Under the pieces are notes generated by a model that was not told the DNA's origin, did no database searches, and saw only the letters and a program-made list of their open reading frames with translations. Source: Chloroflexota bacterium (lineage in GTDB: Bacteria; Chloroflexota; Ktedonobacteria; Ktedonobacterales; Ktedonobacteraceae). Taken from it: DNA of 5,378 bases. The first letter of the stretch is position 1; each line of letters opens with the position of its first letter. Shown here piece by piece: positions 1 through 5,378 of this stretch. Both the position numbers and the translations under genes were made by a program. Location: NCBI GenBank assembly GCA_005881295.1, contig VBHS01000074.1, positions 1-5,378 of the forward strand, written 5' to 3'.

Positions 1-1
1 C

Positions 2-181
2 GTTGGCTACGGTGCGCATATTGCCTTCGAAGTCGCCAACCTGGAAGAAGTACGCCGACACTTGCAGGCTCACAATGTTAAAATTGTCGGGGGGCCACGC
101 CCTCGCGGTGATGGTGTTCTGCAAATGTACGTCTGCGATCCTGATGGCTCTATCATAGAGTTATTTGTTTGGGAGAAGTAG
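2..181 (+). CDS. VOC-superfamily (glyoxalase/bleomycin-resistance/dioxygenase fold) protein, C-terminal part
   Basis: The reading frame is open from base 2 to a TAG stop and gives the last 59 residues of a protein whose start lies before the window. The fragment has the shape of the second half of a VOC (vicinal oxygen chelate) module: a strand with a candidate metal-ligand histidine (fragment residue 6, in AHIAFEV), a helix (NLEEVRRHLQAHNV), a strand and loop (KIVGGPRPRGDG), then the typical ending YVCDPDGSIIELF, whose glutamate (residue 53) is the usual second metal ligand. The DPDG-x-x-(I/V)-E-L-(F/Y) ending is highly characteristic of the fold. VOC enzymes include glyoxalase I, extradiol dioxygenases, epimerases and fosfomycin/bleomycin resistance proteins, and the fragment cannot separate these. 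Next to a molybdenum hydroxylase cluster, a catabolic isomerase, lyase or dioxygenase role is plausible, but that is inference. It ends 166 bases before the next gene, so it may be on a separate transcript. Confidence 0.85.
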   Translation, partial: VGYGAHIAFEVANLEEVRRHLQAHNVKIVGGPRPRGDGVLQMYVCDPDGSIIELFVWEK

Positions 182-347
182 CGCCCCTTGTGGGTAAGGA
201 AGTCCGGGGGATTTCCATCCAGGTCAAGTATACAAACAAGAAAGGAGTGAGCGCACCTGCTGCCGCCTCGTAAATTGTCGTTCTTCCAACGAAAGTATTT
301 TAGGTTCATAAGACGGCAGTCTCGGATGCAGTCTGTGCGCCAAGTCT

Positions 348-1226
348 ATGAAACCGCCCAAATTCCGTTATTTTGCCCCGCGGAGTGTCGAAGAGGCGGT
401 GGCACTCTTAGTCGAACACGCAGATGAGGCACGGGTACTGGCAGGGGGCCAGAGCCTCGTACCGCTGATGAATATGCGCCTCGCCCATCCCGATATGCTC
501 GTCGATATTAACGGCATCAGTGAACTGGCCTACGTGCGCCCCTGGGATGGTGGTCTGGCGCTCGGTGCCATGACCCGCGACGCGACCTTAGAGCGCGACA
601 CCACCGCAGCAGCACGCCTGCCGCTTCTCGTAGAAGCCGCGCATTGTGTTGGACATCCTGCCATCCGCAACCGCAGCACCGTTGGTGGCAGCATTGCCCA
701 CGCTGATCCAGCCGCCGAATTGCCAGCCGTGCTGCTCGCCCTGAATGCAGCGTTTGAGGTTCGTAGCCGCTCCGGCAGTCGTACCATCTCTGCCCAGGAT
801 TTCTTCAAAGGCTATCTCTCGACCGACCTCAAAGCGAGTGAATTGTTGACCGAACTGCGGGTCCCTGGACTGCCTTCTAAAGCTGGGAGTGCGTTTGTGG
901 AGTTTTCTCGCCGTGAAGGTGACTACGCCCTGGCAGGTGTCGCTGCCGTTATAACGCTGGACGAGGATGGCACCATTGCCGACGCCCGCCTGGGACTGTG
1001 TAGCGTAGGTCCCGCGCCAGTGCGTCCTCAAGCTGCAGAAGCGCTGCTGCGTGGGCAACATCCTGGCGACGAAGCCTGGGATGCCGCTGCCACCGCCGTC
1101 ATCACTGGACTGGACAATCCACCCTCCGATATCCACGGCTCTGCCGACTATCGCCGCCACCTGGCTAGTGTTCTGACCAAAGAGGCATTGGCTAGTGCCG
1201 CAGAGCGAGCAGAAAGGAATCGATGA
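348..1226 (+). CDS. Molybdenum hydroxylase, FAD-binding (medium) subunit, CoxM/CutM-like
   Basis: This 292-residue protein matches the usual length of about 285-295 for the separate FAD subunit of xanthine dehydrogenase / aerobic CO dehydrogenase type enzymes. It binds FAD and passes electrons from the iron-sulfur subunit to the final acceptor. The N-terminal FAD domain shows the opening FRYFAPRSVEEAVALL, the first FAD-pyrophosphate motif AGGQSL (residues 32-37, followed by VPLMNMRLA) and the second, RNRSTVGGSIAHADPAAELP (about 107-126). The CODH flavoprotein C-terminal domain follows, with the conserved EFSRREGDYALAGVAA (about 185-200) and the LGLCSVGPAPVRP region. There is no extra cysteine-rich insertion of the kind carrying a [4Fe-4S] cluster in 4-hydroxybenzoyl-CoA reductase. 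No export signal is seen, so it is cytoplasmic. The ATG at 348 has only a poor Shine-Dalgarno sequence, but the consensus N-terminus begins there. The stop overlaps the start of the iron-sulfur subunit, which indicates translational coupling. Confidence 0.95.
   Translation: MKPPKFRYFAPRSVEEAVALLVEHADEARVLAGGQSLVPLMNMRLAHPDMLVDINGISELAYVRPWDGGLALGAMTRDATLERDTTAAARLPLLVEAAHCVGHPAIRNRSTVGGSIAHADPAAELPAVLLALNAAFEVRSRSGSRTISAQDFFKGYLSTDLKASELLTELRVPGLPSKAGSAFVEFSRREGDYALAGVAAVITLDEDGTIADARLGLCSVGPAPVRPQAAEALLRGQHPGDEAWDAAATAVITGLDNPPSDIHGSADYRRHLASVLTKEALASAAERAERNR
1213..1218 (+). promoter_or_regulatory. Ribosome binding site of the [2Fe-2S] subunit, inside the end of the FAD gene
   Basis: AAAGGA lies 4 bases before the ATG at 1223 and 7 bases before the in-frame ATG at 1226. 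The upstream gene stops with TGA at 1224-1226, so the junction reads ATGATG with the stop embedded. The spacing favours the second ATG slightly. Either way this is a stop/start overlap typical of subunits made in fixed ratio. Confidence 0.6.
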
Positions 1227-1741
1227 TGCAAGACGAAGATTTTGTGACGATCCGCTTGACAGTCAATGGTGGGACCCACCGCTTGGTGGTCGAGCCACGA
1301 CGCTTGCTTGCAGATGCGCTGCGCGAAGATTTGGGATTGACGGGCACCAATCTGGGCTGTGAACATGGTGTCTGCGGCTCCTGTACCGTGCTGGTGGATG
1401 GGCAGAGTGTACGCTCGTGCCTGATGTTCGCAGTGCAGGCCAACGGCCACGAGGTGATGACCGTAGAGGGATTAGCCCGCGGTGGTGAGCTGCATCCCCT
1501 CCAGCAGGCTTTTTGGGAGAAGCAGGGACTTCAGTGTGGTTTTTGCACCCCCGGTTTCCTGATGACCGCCTACGAGTTGTTACAGCACAATCCAAATCCC
1601 AGCGAAGAAGAGATTCGCAGCGCGCTCTCGGGCAACATTTGTCGCTGTACTGGCTACCAGCAGATTATCGAAGCGGTGCAAAGCGCTTCCCAGGCTGTAG
1701 CTGGGGCAAGTGCCACTGTACCGTCGGGTACTGGAGCTTGA
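1223..1741 (+). CDS. Molybdenum hydroxylase, [2Fe-2S] iron-sulfur (small) subunit, CoxS/CutS-like
   Basis: This 172-residue protein (171 if the second ATG is used) carries both iron-sulfur clusters of the heterotrimeric hydroxylase and moves electrons from the molybdenum centre to FAD. The N-terminal plant-ferredoxin-like domain has Cys46, Cys51, Cys54 and Cys66 (GCEHGVCGSC, then SCLM). The C-terminal four-helix domain has QCGFC (Cys105, Cys108) and NICRCTGY (Cys140, Cys142) for the second cluster, which lies next to the molybdenum cofactor; Gln104 is the residue that usually contacts the pterin. All eight ligands are present. The tail after about residue 155 is low-complexity (Ala, Ser, Gly, Thr) and probably flexible. 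It overlaps the FAD gene by 4 bases and is followed 93 bases later by the large subunit. With all ligands intact, this is an active electron-transfer subunit. Substrate specificity cannot be deduced from it. Confidence 0.97.
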   Translation: MMQDEDFVTIRLTVNGGTHRLVVEPRRLLADALREDLGLTGTNLGCEHGVCGSCTVLVDGQSVRSCLMFAVQANGHEVMTVEGLARGGELHPLQQAFWEKQGLQCGFCTPGFLMTAYELLQHNPNPSEEEIRSALSGNICRCTGYQQIIEAVQSASQAVAGASATVPSGTGA

Positions 1742-1820
1742 CCTTCAAAAGGAGACATTCCTTGCGGACGGATGGGCACGCAGTGCCAGGCGCGAAGCGT
1801 CGTTTCTGTCCGAGGTTTAG

Positions 1821-1827
1821 AGGAGAG
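1821..1827 (+). promoter_or_regulatory. Ribosome binding site that fixes the large-subunit start at GTG 1835
   Basis: AGGAGAG sits 7 bases before GTG 1835, an ideal arrangement. An in-frame ATG at 1772 would add 21 residues (beginning MGTQCQARSV), but it has no well-spaced ribosome binding site and the added residues do not resemble the family N-terminus. GTG 1835 places the conserved WIGKDIKRREDP segment at residue 10, as expected. Confidence 0.75.
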
Positions 1828-1834
1828 AAAAACT

Positions 1835-4243
1835 GTGACAACCACAACCAATAGCCATACATGGATTGGCAAAGATATCAAGCGGCGGGAAGATCCGGAT
1901 CTGCTCACGGGTAGAGCGGAGTATACTGGTGATGTGAAGTTGCCCGGCATGCTCCACGCCGCTGTTCTACGCAGCCCCTATGCTCATGCCCGTATCGTCA
2001 GGATCGATACCAGCGCTGCCAAAAAGGTACCGGGCGTCCATGCTGTATTGACCGGCCGTGAGGCGACCGTGGTGCTCGATCCATTGCCAGCCTTCTGTGC
2101 GGAGCCGGTCGTCGAGCACGCGATTGCTGTTGACAAGGTGCGCTATGCCGGAGAAGCAGTGGTTGCGGTGGCTGCCGAAAGTCGCTATATCGCCGAGGAT
2201 GCCCTGGAACTCGTGCAGATCGAGTGGGAGCCATTGCCACCAGTGATCGATGTGTTGGAAGCAATGAAGCCGGATGCGCCAAAGGTGCATGAGAATCTCC
2301 CCTCAAACGTCGTCTATGAGCACGTCTTCATCTTTGGCGACGTGGATGGTGACTTTGCCCGCGCAGATCATATCATGAAGCGACGCCTGCGCTGGCCGCG
2401 CGCCACTGCTGCGCCCATGGAGCCAGCCGGAGCGGTTTGCAAGTACGACCCCCCTAGCGGTCGCATGGAGGTCTGGTCGACCACCAATATGCTCAACTAT
2501 GTAGGGTGGTTGATTGCGGGGAGCCTGAAGTTGGCGCCCCATATGGTCAACTTCTATCCCATGTATACAGGTGGCAGCTTTGGTAGCAAGCATGTGACGA
2601 GCAAAGTGATCGCCATCGCGGGCGCACTGTCGAAGGTCACCGGGCACCCGGTGAAGTTCATGGAAGATCGTATCGACAACCTGGCGGCCAATGATGCTCA
2701 AGCCGCTGATCGTATCTACGATGCCGAGCTTGCCGTCACCAAAGAGGGCAAGTTCCTGAGCTTGCGCCTGCATGCGATAGATGATTATGGAGCCTATTTC
2801 GTGTTCGCTATTACAGGCAACACGAACATGATGTCGCAGATCAGTGGACCATACACCATCGGCAGCCTTGAGAACGGCATCAAGGCGGTGTTGACCAATA
2901 AGAATCAGCAGGGGGTATTCCGGGGTGCTGGTTCAGATGTCGGCAACTGGGTGCTGGAGCGGCTGGTAGATGCTACTTCCGATGAGCTGGGTATTGATGG
3001 TATAGAACTGCGCCGCCGGAATTTCATCCAGCCCAATCAGTTCCCCTATAAGATGCCGACGGGCAACGTCTATGACAGTGGGAACTATCCCGGTGTCCTG
3101 GATATGGCGCTGCAACATGCTAACCTGGACTATTGGCGTCAGGAGCAGGTGCGTGCACGAAAGCTCGGACGCTACATCGGCATCGGCCTGGCTACGTGTC
3201 AACAGCGCAGTACCTACAGCGCGACCGAGTTCTGGTTCCATAACCCTGGTCCCGCCACGGGCCTGACAACCACTGCCGAAAGTGTGCGTATTGGCATAGG
3301 ACCAACCGGCGGCATCACGGTGACAATGTTCTCTCCTTTCTGGGGCAATAGTCCTGAGACCGTTGTGTCACAGGTCGTCGGTGAGGAGTTTGGCGTAGAC
3401 CCAACGACGGTCAGTGTCGCCTACGAAGGTACATCCCAGGGGCTGCCCAGCGCTGGCCCAGGAGGTAGCCGTATGACGGTGATGCTCTCAGGAGCGGTCC
3501 AAGGCGCAGCGGCGAAGGTCAAGGAGAAGATGTACAAGATCGCTGCTCATCTTTTGGAGGCCAGCCTCGATGATATGGAGGTTCGAGAAGGGCGTGTCTG
3601 GGTCAAGGGCACTGATCGTTCGCTGAGCCTCACTGATATTGGCATGAAGGCCTACTGGAACAAATTCGACCTGCCAGCGGATATGGAGAGCGGCCTGGAG
3701 GGGAGCTTCACCTATGACCATCCCTACACCACGGCCCCTTCGGAGGATCGTAAAGACCTGGGTGTGTTCTATCCGATTATGGGCCATGCCGCCCATATTC
3801 CCATTGTAGAGGTTGACATCAAAACAGGCCAGGTCAAATTTCTCAAATACCTTGCTGTCCATGATGTTGGTACAGTGGTAAACCCACGCTCATTGCAAGG
3901 CCAGATTCGGGGAGGCATCGCGCAGGGCATCGGTGTAGCCCTGTACGAAGAGGTGCGCTACAGCCCCGAAGGCCAAAACTTGACGACAACAATGAACGAC
4001 TACCTGGTACCAACCGTTGCCGAAGTACCGCATATCGAGATCTATCATCATGTGACACCCTCACCTTTCACGGCGTATGGCGTCAAAGGTGGTGGCGAAG
4101 GAGGACGTATGGTGGCGCCACCTGCGGTGACGCGGGCGGTAGAGGATGCACTCAAGCCCTTGGGCGTCAAGATCGATGAATTGCCGATGACACCAGAGAA
4201 GATCGTCAAGTGGGTAACGCAAGCTCAGGCAAAAACGCCCTAA
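1835..4243 (+). CDS. Molybdenum hydroxylase, molybdopterin-binding catalytic (large) subunit, CoxL/XdhB-like, substrate unknown
   Basis: From the GTG start the protein has 802 residues, the normal size for a CoxL-type subunit. It holds the molybdopterin cytosine dinucleotide cofactor, where a substrate carbon is hydroxylated with water. The a/b hammerhead domain comes first (GKDIKRREDP, residues 12-21; RSPYAHARI from 46). The molybdenum-binding domains follow, with GGSFGSK (246-252), FRGAGSD (362-368), LRRRNF, YDSGNY, GGSR (543-546), GQIRGGIAQGIG (689-700) and KGGGEGG with the presumed catalytic Glu755. Gly364 stands where form I CO dehydrogenase has its copper-binding cysteine (AYRCSFR), so CO oxidation by the known mechanism is not expected. 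Compared by eye with the consensus, Asn218 (WSTTN) replaces the usual Gln, GGSFG replaces GGGFG, and GNSPET (504-509) replaces GQGxET. The conserved glutamate and intact partner subunits argue for a working enzyme with unusual specificity. There is no Tat signal, so it is cytoplasmic. An ATG at 1772 is a less likely start. Confidence 0.96.
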   Translation: MTTTTNSHTWIGKDIKRREDPDLLTGRAEYTGDVKLPGMLHAAVLRSPYAHARIVRIDTSAAKKVPGVHAVLTGREATVVLDPLPAFCAEPVVEHAIAVDKVRYAGEAVVAVAAESRYIAEDALELVQIEWEPLPPVIDVLEAMKPDAPKVHENLPSNVVYEHVFIFGDVDGDFARADHIMKRRLRWPRATAAPMEPAGAVCKYDPPSGRMEVWSTTNMLNYVGWLIAGSLKLAPHMVNFYPMYTGGSFGSKHVTSKVIAIAGALSKVTGHPVKFMEDRIDNLAANDAQAADRIYDAELAVTKEGKFLSLRLHAIDDYGAYFVFAITGNTNMMSQISGPYTIGSLENGIKAVLTNKNQQGVFRGAGSDVGNWVLERLVDATSDELGIDGIELRRRNFIQPNQFPYKMPTGNVYDSGNYPGVLDMALQHANLDYWRQEQVRARKLGRYIGIGLATCQQRSTYSATEFWFHNPGPATGLTTTAESVRIGIGPTGGITVTMFSPFWGNSPETVVSQVVGEEFGVDPTTVSVAYEGTSQGLPSAGPGGSRMTVMLSGAVQGAAAKVKEKMYKIAAHLLEASLDDMEVREGRVWVKGTDRSLSLTDIGMKAYWNKFDLPADMESGLEGSFTYDHPYTTAPSEDRKDLGVFYPIMGHAAHIPIVEVDIKTGQVKFLKYLAVHDVGTVVNPRSLQGQIRGGIAQGIGVALYEEVRYSPEGQNLTTTMNDYLVPTVAEVPHIEIYHHVTPSPFTAYGVKGGGEGGRMVAPPAVTRAVEDALKPLGVKIDELPMTPEKIVKWVTQAQAKTP

Positions 4244-4448
4244 TGCAAAAATGCAGAGGCGCGATACTTGTTCCGGTACATGACACGAAGTGTAGGCACC
4301 TCCTTGCATCTTGCCTGACCCGTAAGGTGGAGGCGCAGTCTCGTTGGCAAGCTGCTATCAGGGGTTCGCTAGCGTCATTTGCACCGGTTTCAAGAGCAAT
4401 TGCGCCCCTACATAGATTGAGCGAAACGAAAGGCAGGTATTTCCATCC
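4244..4448. other. Intergenic gap between the large subunit and the SDR gene
   Basis: These 205 bases contain no gene that I can support. An open frame runs through it (4210-4467), but it overlaps both flanking genes and looks like no known protein. The gap holds only short symmetric words: TGCA-AAAA-TGCA at 4244-4255 and the 8-base palindrome CGCTAGCG at 4367-4374. Neither is followed by a T-tract, and I see no convincing -35/-10 pair. The length suggests that the SDR gene may have its own promoter here. Confidence 0.4.
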
Positions 4449-5225
4449 ATGCTCAAGGATAAAGTAGCTGTTGTCACTGGAGGCGGTCGTGGCATTGGGC
4501 GAGCAATTACTTTAGCTTATGCCAGAGAAGGTGCCGACCTTGTGCTTGCCGCTCGTTCGATAGAGGCGCTCACTGAGACCAAAGCGGCAGTGGAGAGCCT
4601 GGGGCGTAAGGCACTGGTTGTGCCGACAGACGTTCGTCATGAAGAAAGCGTACACAACCTGGCGGAGCAGGCGCTAAGTCACTTCGGTCGAGTCGACGTA
4701 CTTGTGAACAACAGCGGCATCGGTGGTCCCACTGCCCCTCTGTGGGAAATCACGCCTGTCGATTGGCAGGAGACCTTCGCCGTCAACGTGACTGGAGTAT
4801 ACCTGTGCTGCCGAGCGTTCCTTCCTACGATGATTGAGCGGCGCTCAGGGTGTATCGTCATCATCGGCTCTATGACCGGGAAGCGACCCTTATTTGGTCG
4901 TACGCCGTACTCTGCCAGCAAGATGGCTCTCGTCGGCCTCGCCAGGACACTTGCCTGGGAGGTGGGGCCATACGGTATACGGGTGAATGTGGTCTCTCCT
5001 GGTGGGGTTGAGGGTGAGCGCATCGAGTGGGTGATTCGCAAACAAGCAGAGACAAAAGGCATCAGCCTCGATGAGGCGCGACGACAATTTACAAGCAGTT
5101 CGCCGCTTGGTCGCCTGATTCCAGTTGACGACGTAGCTGCTGCGGCCGTCTTCCTGGCTTCCGACAGGGCAACTTCGATAACAGGAGAAGACCTGAACGT
5201 CTCTGCTGGCATGGTGATGTATTAA
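4449..5225 (+). CDS. SDR-family NAD(P)-dependent oxidoreductase (classical short-chain dehydrogenase)
   Basis: This 258-residue protein is a complete classical short-chain dehydrogenase/reductase, which interconverts an alcohol and a ketone with a nicotinamide cofactor. The Rossmann signature TGGGRGIG is at 10-17, TDV at 60-62, NNSG at 87-90 (NNAG is more usual), Asn113 in FAVNVTG, Ser141 in IIGSM, and YSASK at 154-158, giving the full Asn-Ser-Tyr-Lys tetrad. RVNVVSPG is at 178-185. Arg36 after the second strand favours NADP(H), though this is only a tendency. The region after the PG motif (GGVEGERIEWVIRKQ) and the ending ITGEDLNVSAGMVMY differ from FabG, whose end is normally closer to VNGGMYM. 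A fatty-acid-synthesis role is therefore less likely than a catabolic dehydrogenase, for example of a diol or hydroxy acid. The ribosome binding site is weak (GCAGG, 11 bases upstream), but the ATG gives the expected N-terminus MLKDKVAVVTGG. It shares its direction with both the hydroxylase genes and the cyclase-family gene. Confidence 0.95.
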   Translation: MLKDKVAVVTGGGRGIGRAITLAYAREGADLVLAARSIEALTETKAAVESLGRKALVVPTDVRHEESVHNLAEQALSHFGRVDVLVNNSGIGGPTAPLWEITPVDWQETFAVNVTGVYLCCRAFLPTMIERRSGCIVIIGSMTGKRPLFGRTPYSASKMALVGLARTLAWEVGPYGIRVNVVSPGGVEGERIEWVIRKQAETKGISLDEARRQFTSSSPLGRLIPVDDVAAAAVFLASDRATSITGEDLNVSAGMVMY

Positions 5226-5242
5226 TAGCAACTACTGCAAGA

Positions 5243-5263
5243 CAGCAGCCAACGCGGCTGCTG
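5243..5263 (+). other. Perfect 8-bp stem-loop between the SDR and cyclase-family genes
   Basis: CAGCAGCC, loop AACGC, GGCTGCTG: a GC-rich perfect inverted repeat starting 17 bases after the SDR stop. It is followed by CAAGGTAGC rather than a run of T, so it is not a standard intrinsic terminator. It could be a weak or partial terminator, or an RNA element that protects the 3' end of the upstream message. Short flanking CTAC (5232-5235) and GTAG (5268-5271) could lengthen the stem. Confidence 0.5.
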
Positions 5264-5296
5264 CAAGGTAGCTATTGAAAGCACATGTACTCTCAT

Positions 5297-5301
5297 GGAG
5301 G
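5297..5301 (+). promoter_or_regulatory. Ribosome binding site of the cyclase-family gene
   Basis: GGAGG lies 7 bases before ATG 5309, the strongest ribosome binding site arrangement in the right half of the window. It supports the start chosen for a gene that is otherwise visible only as a short fragment. Confidence 0.7.
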
Positions 5302-5308
5302 CAAATCT

Positions 5309-5378
5309 ATGCCCAGATTCATTGACCTCTCGCAAGAGATTTACCAGGGAATGTATGTCTACCCAGGACATCTGAAGA
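5309..5378 (+). CDS. Cyclase-family (PF04199) metal-dependent hydrolase, N-terminal fragment
   Basis: Only 23 codons are inside the window; the gene runs off the right edge. The N-terminus MPRFIDLSQEIYQGMYVYPG closely fits the opening of the 'cyclase' family, where a (I/V)-D-L-(S/T)-x-x-(I/L) strand is followed by G-M-x-x-(Y/W)-P-G. The family includes kynurenine formamidase (KynB), isatin hydrolase and polyketide-type cyclases. Characterised members are metal-dependent enzymes, several acting on amide, lactam or similar carbonyl bonds. The metal-binding H-x-G-T-H-x-D motif would lie beyond the window, so activity cannot be judged. A strong ribosome binding site precedes the ATG. It starts 83 bases after the SDR stop, in the same direction, which fits co-transcription broken by the intervening stem-loop. 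The family assignment rests on a short segment, hence the limited confidence. Confidence 0.82.
   Translation, partial: MPRFIDLSQEIYQGMYVYPGHLK

Noticed and set aside
275..303. Possible promoter TTGTCG-17 bases-TTTTAG before the FAD gene
   Set aside because: Both boxes match the sigma-70 consensus poorly and such pairs arise often by chance; not strong enough to list.
70..309. Minus-strand open frame of 79 codons across the VOC end and the following gap
   Set aside because: It lies largely antisense to a convincing coding end, has no ribosome binding site that I can see, and resembles no family.
588..1160. Long minus-strand open frame (190 codons) opposite the FAD subunit
   Set aside because: It is fully antisense to a gene with textbook FAD motifs, and its translation shows no domain pattern; this is a codon-bias shadow.
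4297..4340. Inverted words CACCT...AGGTG and GCCT...AGGC after the large subunit, considered as a terminator
   Set aside because: The stems are only 4-5 bp, loops are long, and no T-tract follows.
4379..4418. Possible promoter boxes (TTGCAC, TACATA, TAGATT) before the SDR gene
   Set aside because: No pair has acceptable spacing together with acceptable consensus.
4439..4449. ATTTCCATCC word resembling part of some CRISPR repeats
   Set aside because: There is only one further copy, far away, with no regular spacers and no repeat unit, so this is not an array.
4210..4467. Plus-strand open frame of 85 codons bridging the large subunit and the SDR
   Set aside because: It overlaps both genes in other frames, has no clear ribosome binding site, and its residues look like translated spacer.

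Overview
The window carries six protein-coding genes, all on the + strand, and reads as part of a bacterial catabolic gene cluster. From left to right: the 3' end of a VOC-superfamily (glyoxalase/dioxygenase fold) gene (2-181); three genes for a complete molybdenum hydroxylase of the xanthine dehydrogenase / aerobic CO dehydrogenase superfamily, in the order FAD subunit (348-1226), [2Fe-2S] subunit (1223-1741), molybdopterin subunit (1835-4243); an SDR-family NAD(P)-dependent oxidoreductase (4449-5225); and the first 23 codons of a PF04199 'cyclase' family metal-dependent hydrolase (5309-5378). No RNA genes, mobile elements or CRISPR arrays were seen, and none of the genes shows a frameshift.

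The three hydroxylase subunits are translationally linked: the first two overlap at ATGA, and the third follows after 93 bases with its own strong Shine-Dalgarno sequence. The FAD and iron-sulfur subunits have textbook cofactor motifs. The large subunit keeps the catalytic glutamate but lacks the cysteine loop of true (form I) CO dehydrogenase. By eye it also departs from the family consensus at several places that touch the molybdenum cofactor: Asn where Gln is usual at two sites, GGSFG for GGGFG, and FRGAGSD for YRGAGRP. It is best described as a molybdenum hydroxylase of unknown substrate, not as CO dehydrogenase.

The neighbours (alcohol/ketone SDR, cyclase-type hydrolase, VOC enzyme) suggest a pathway in which a heterocycle, aromatic or similar compound is hydroxylated with water, oxidised or reduced by the SDR, and hydrolysed by the cyclase-family enzyme. 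This is inferred from gene context only; no substrate can be read from the sequence.

The organism is a bacterium of moderately high GC that uses ATG and GTG starts with purine-rich ribosome binding sites. Gene content and style would fit an aerobic heterotroph such as a member of Chloroflexota or Actinomycetota, but the window has no taxonomic marker and this is a weak guess. The non-coding stretches are 182-347, 1742-1834, 4244-4448 and 5226-5308, all under 300 bases. The only clear structure in them is a perfect 8-bp stem-loop at 5243-5263.
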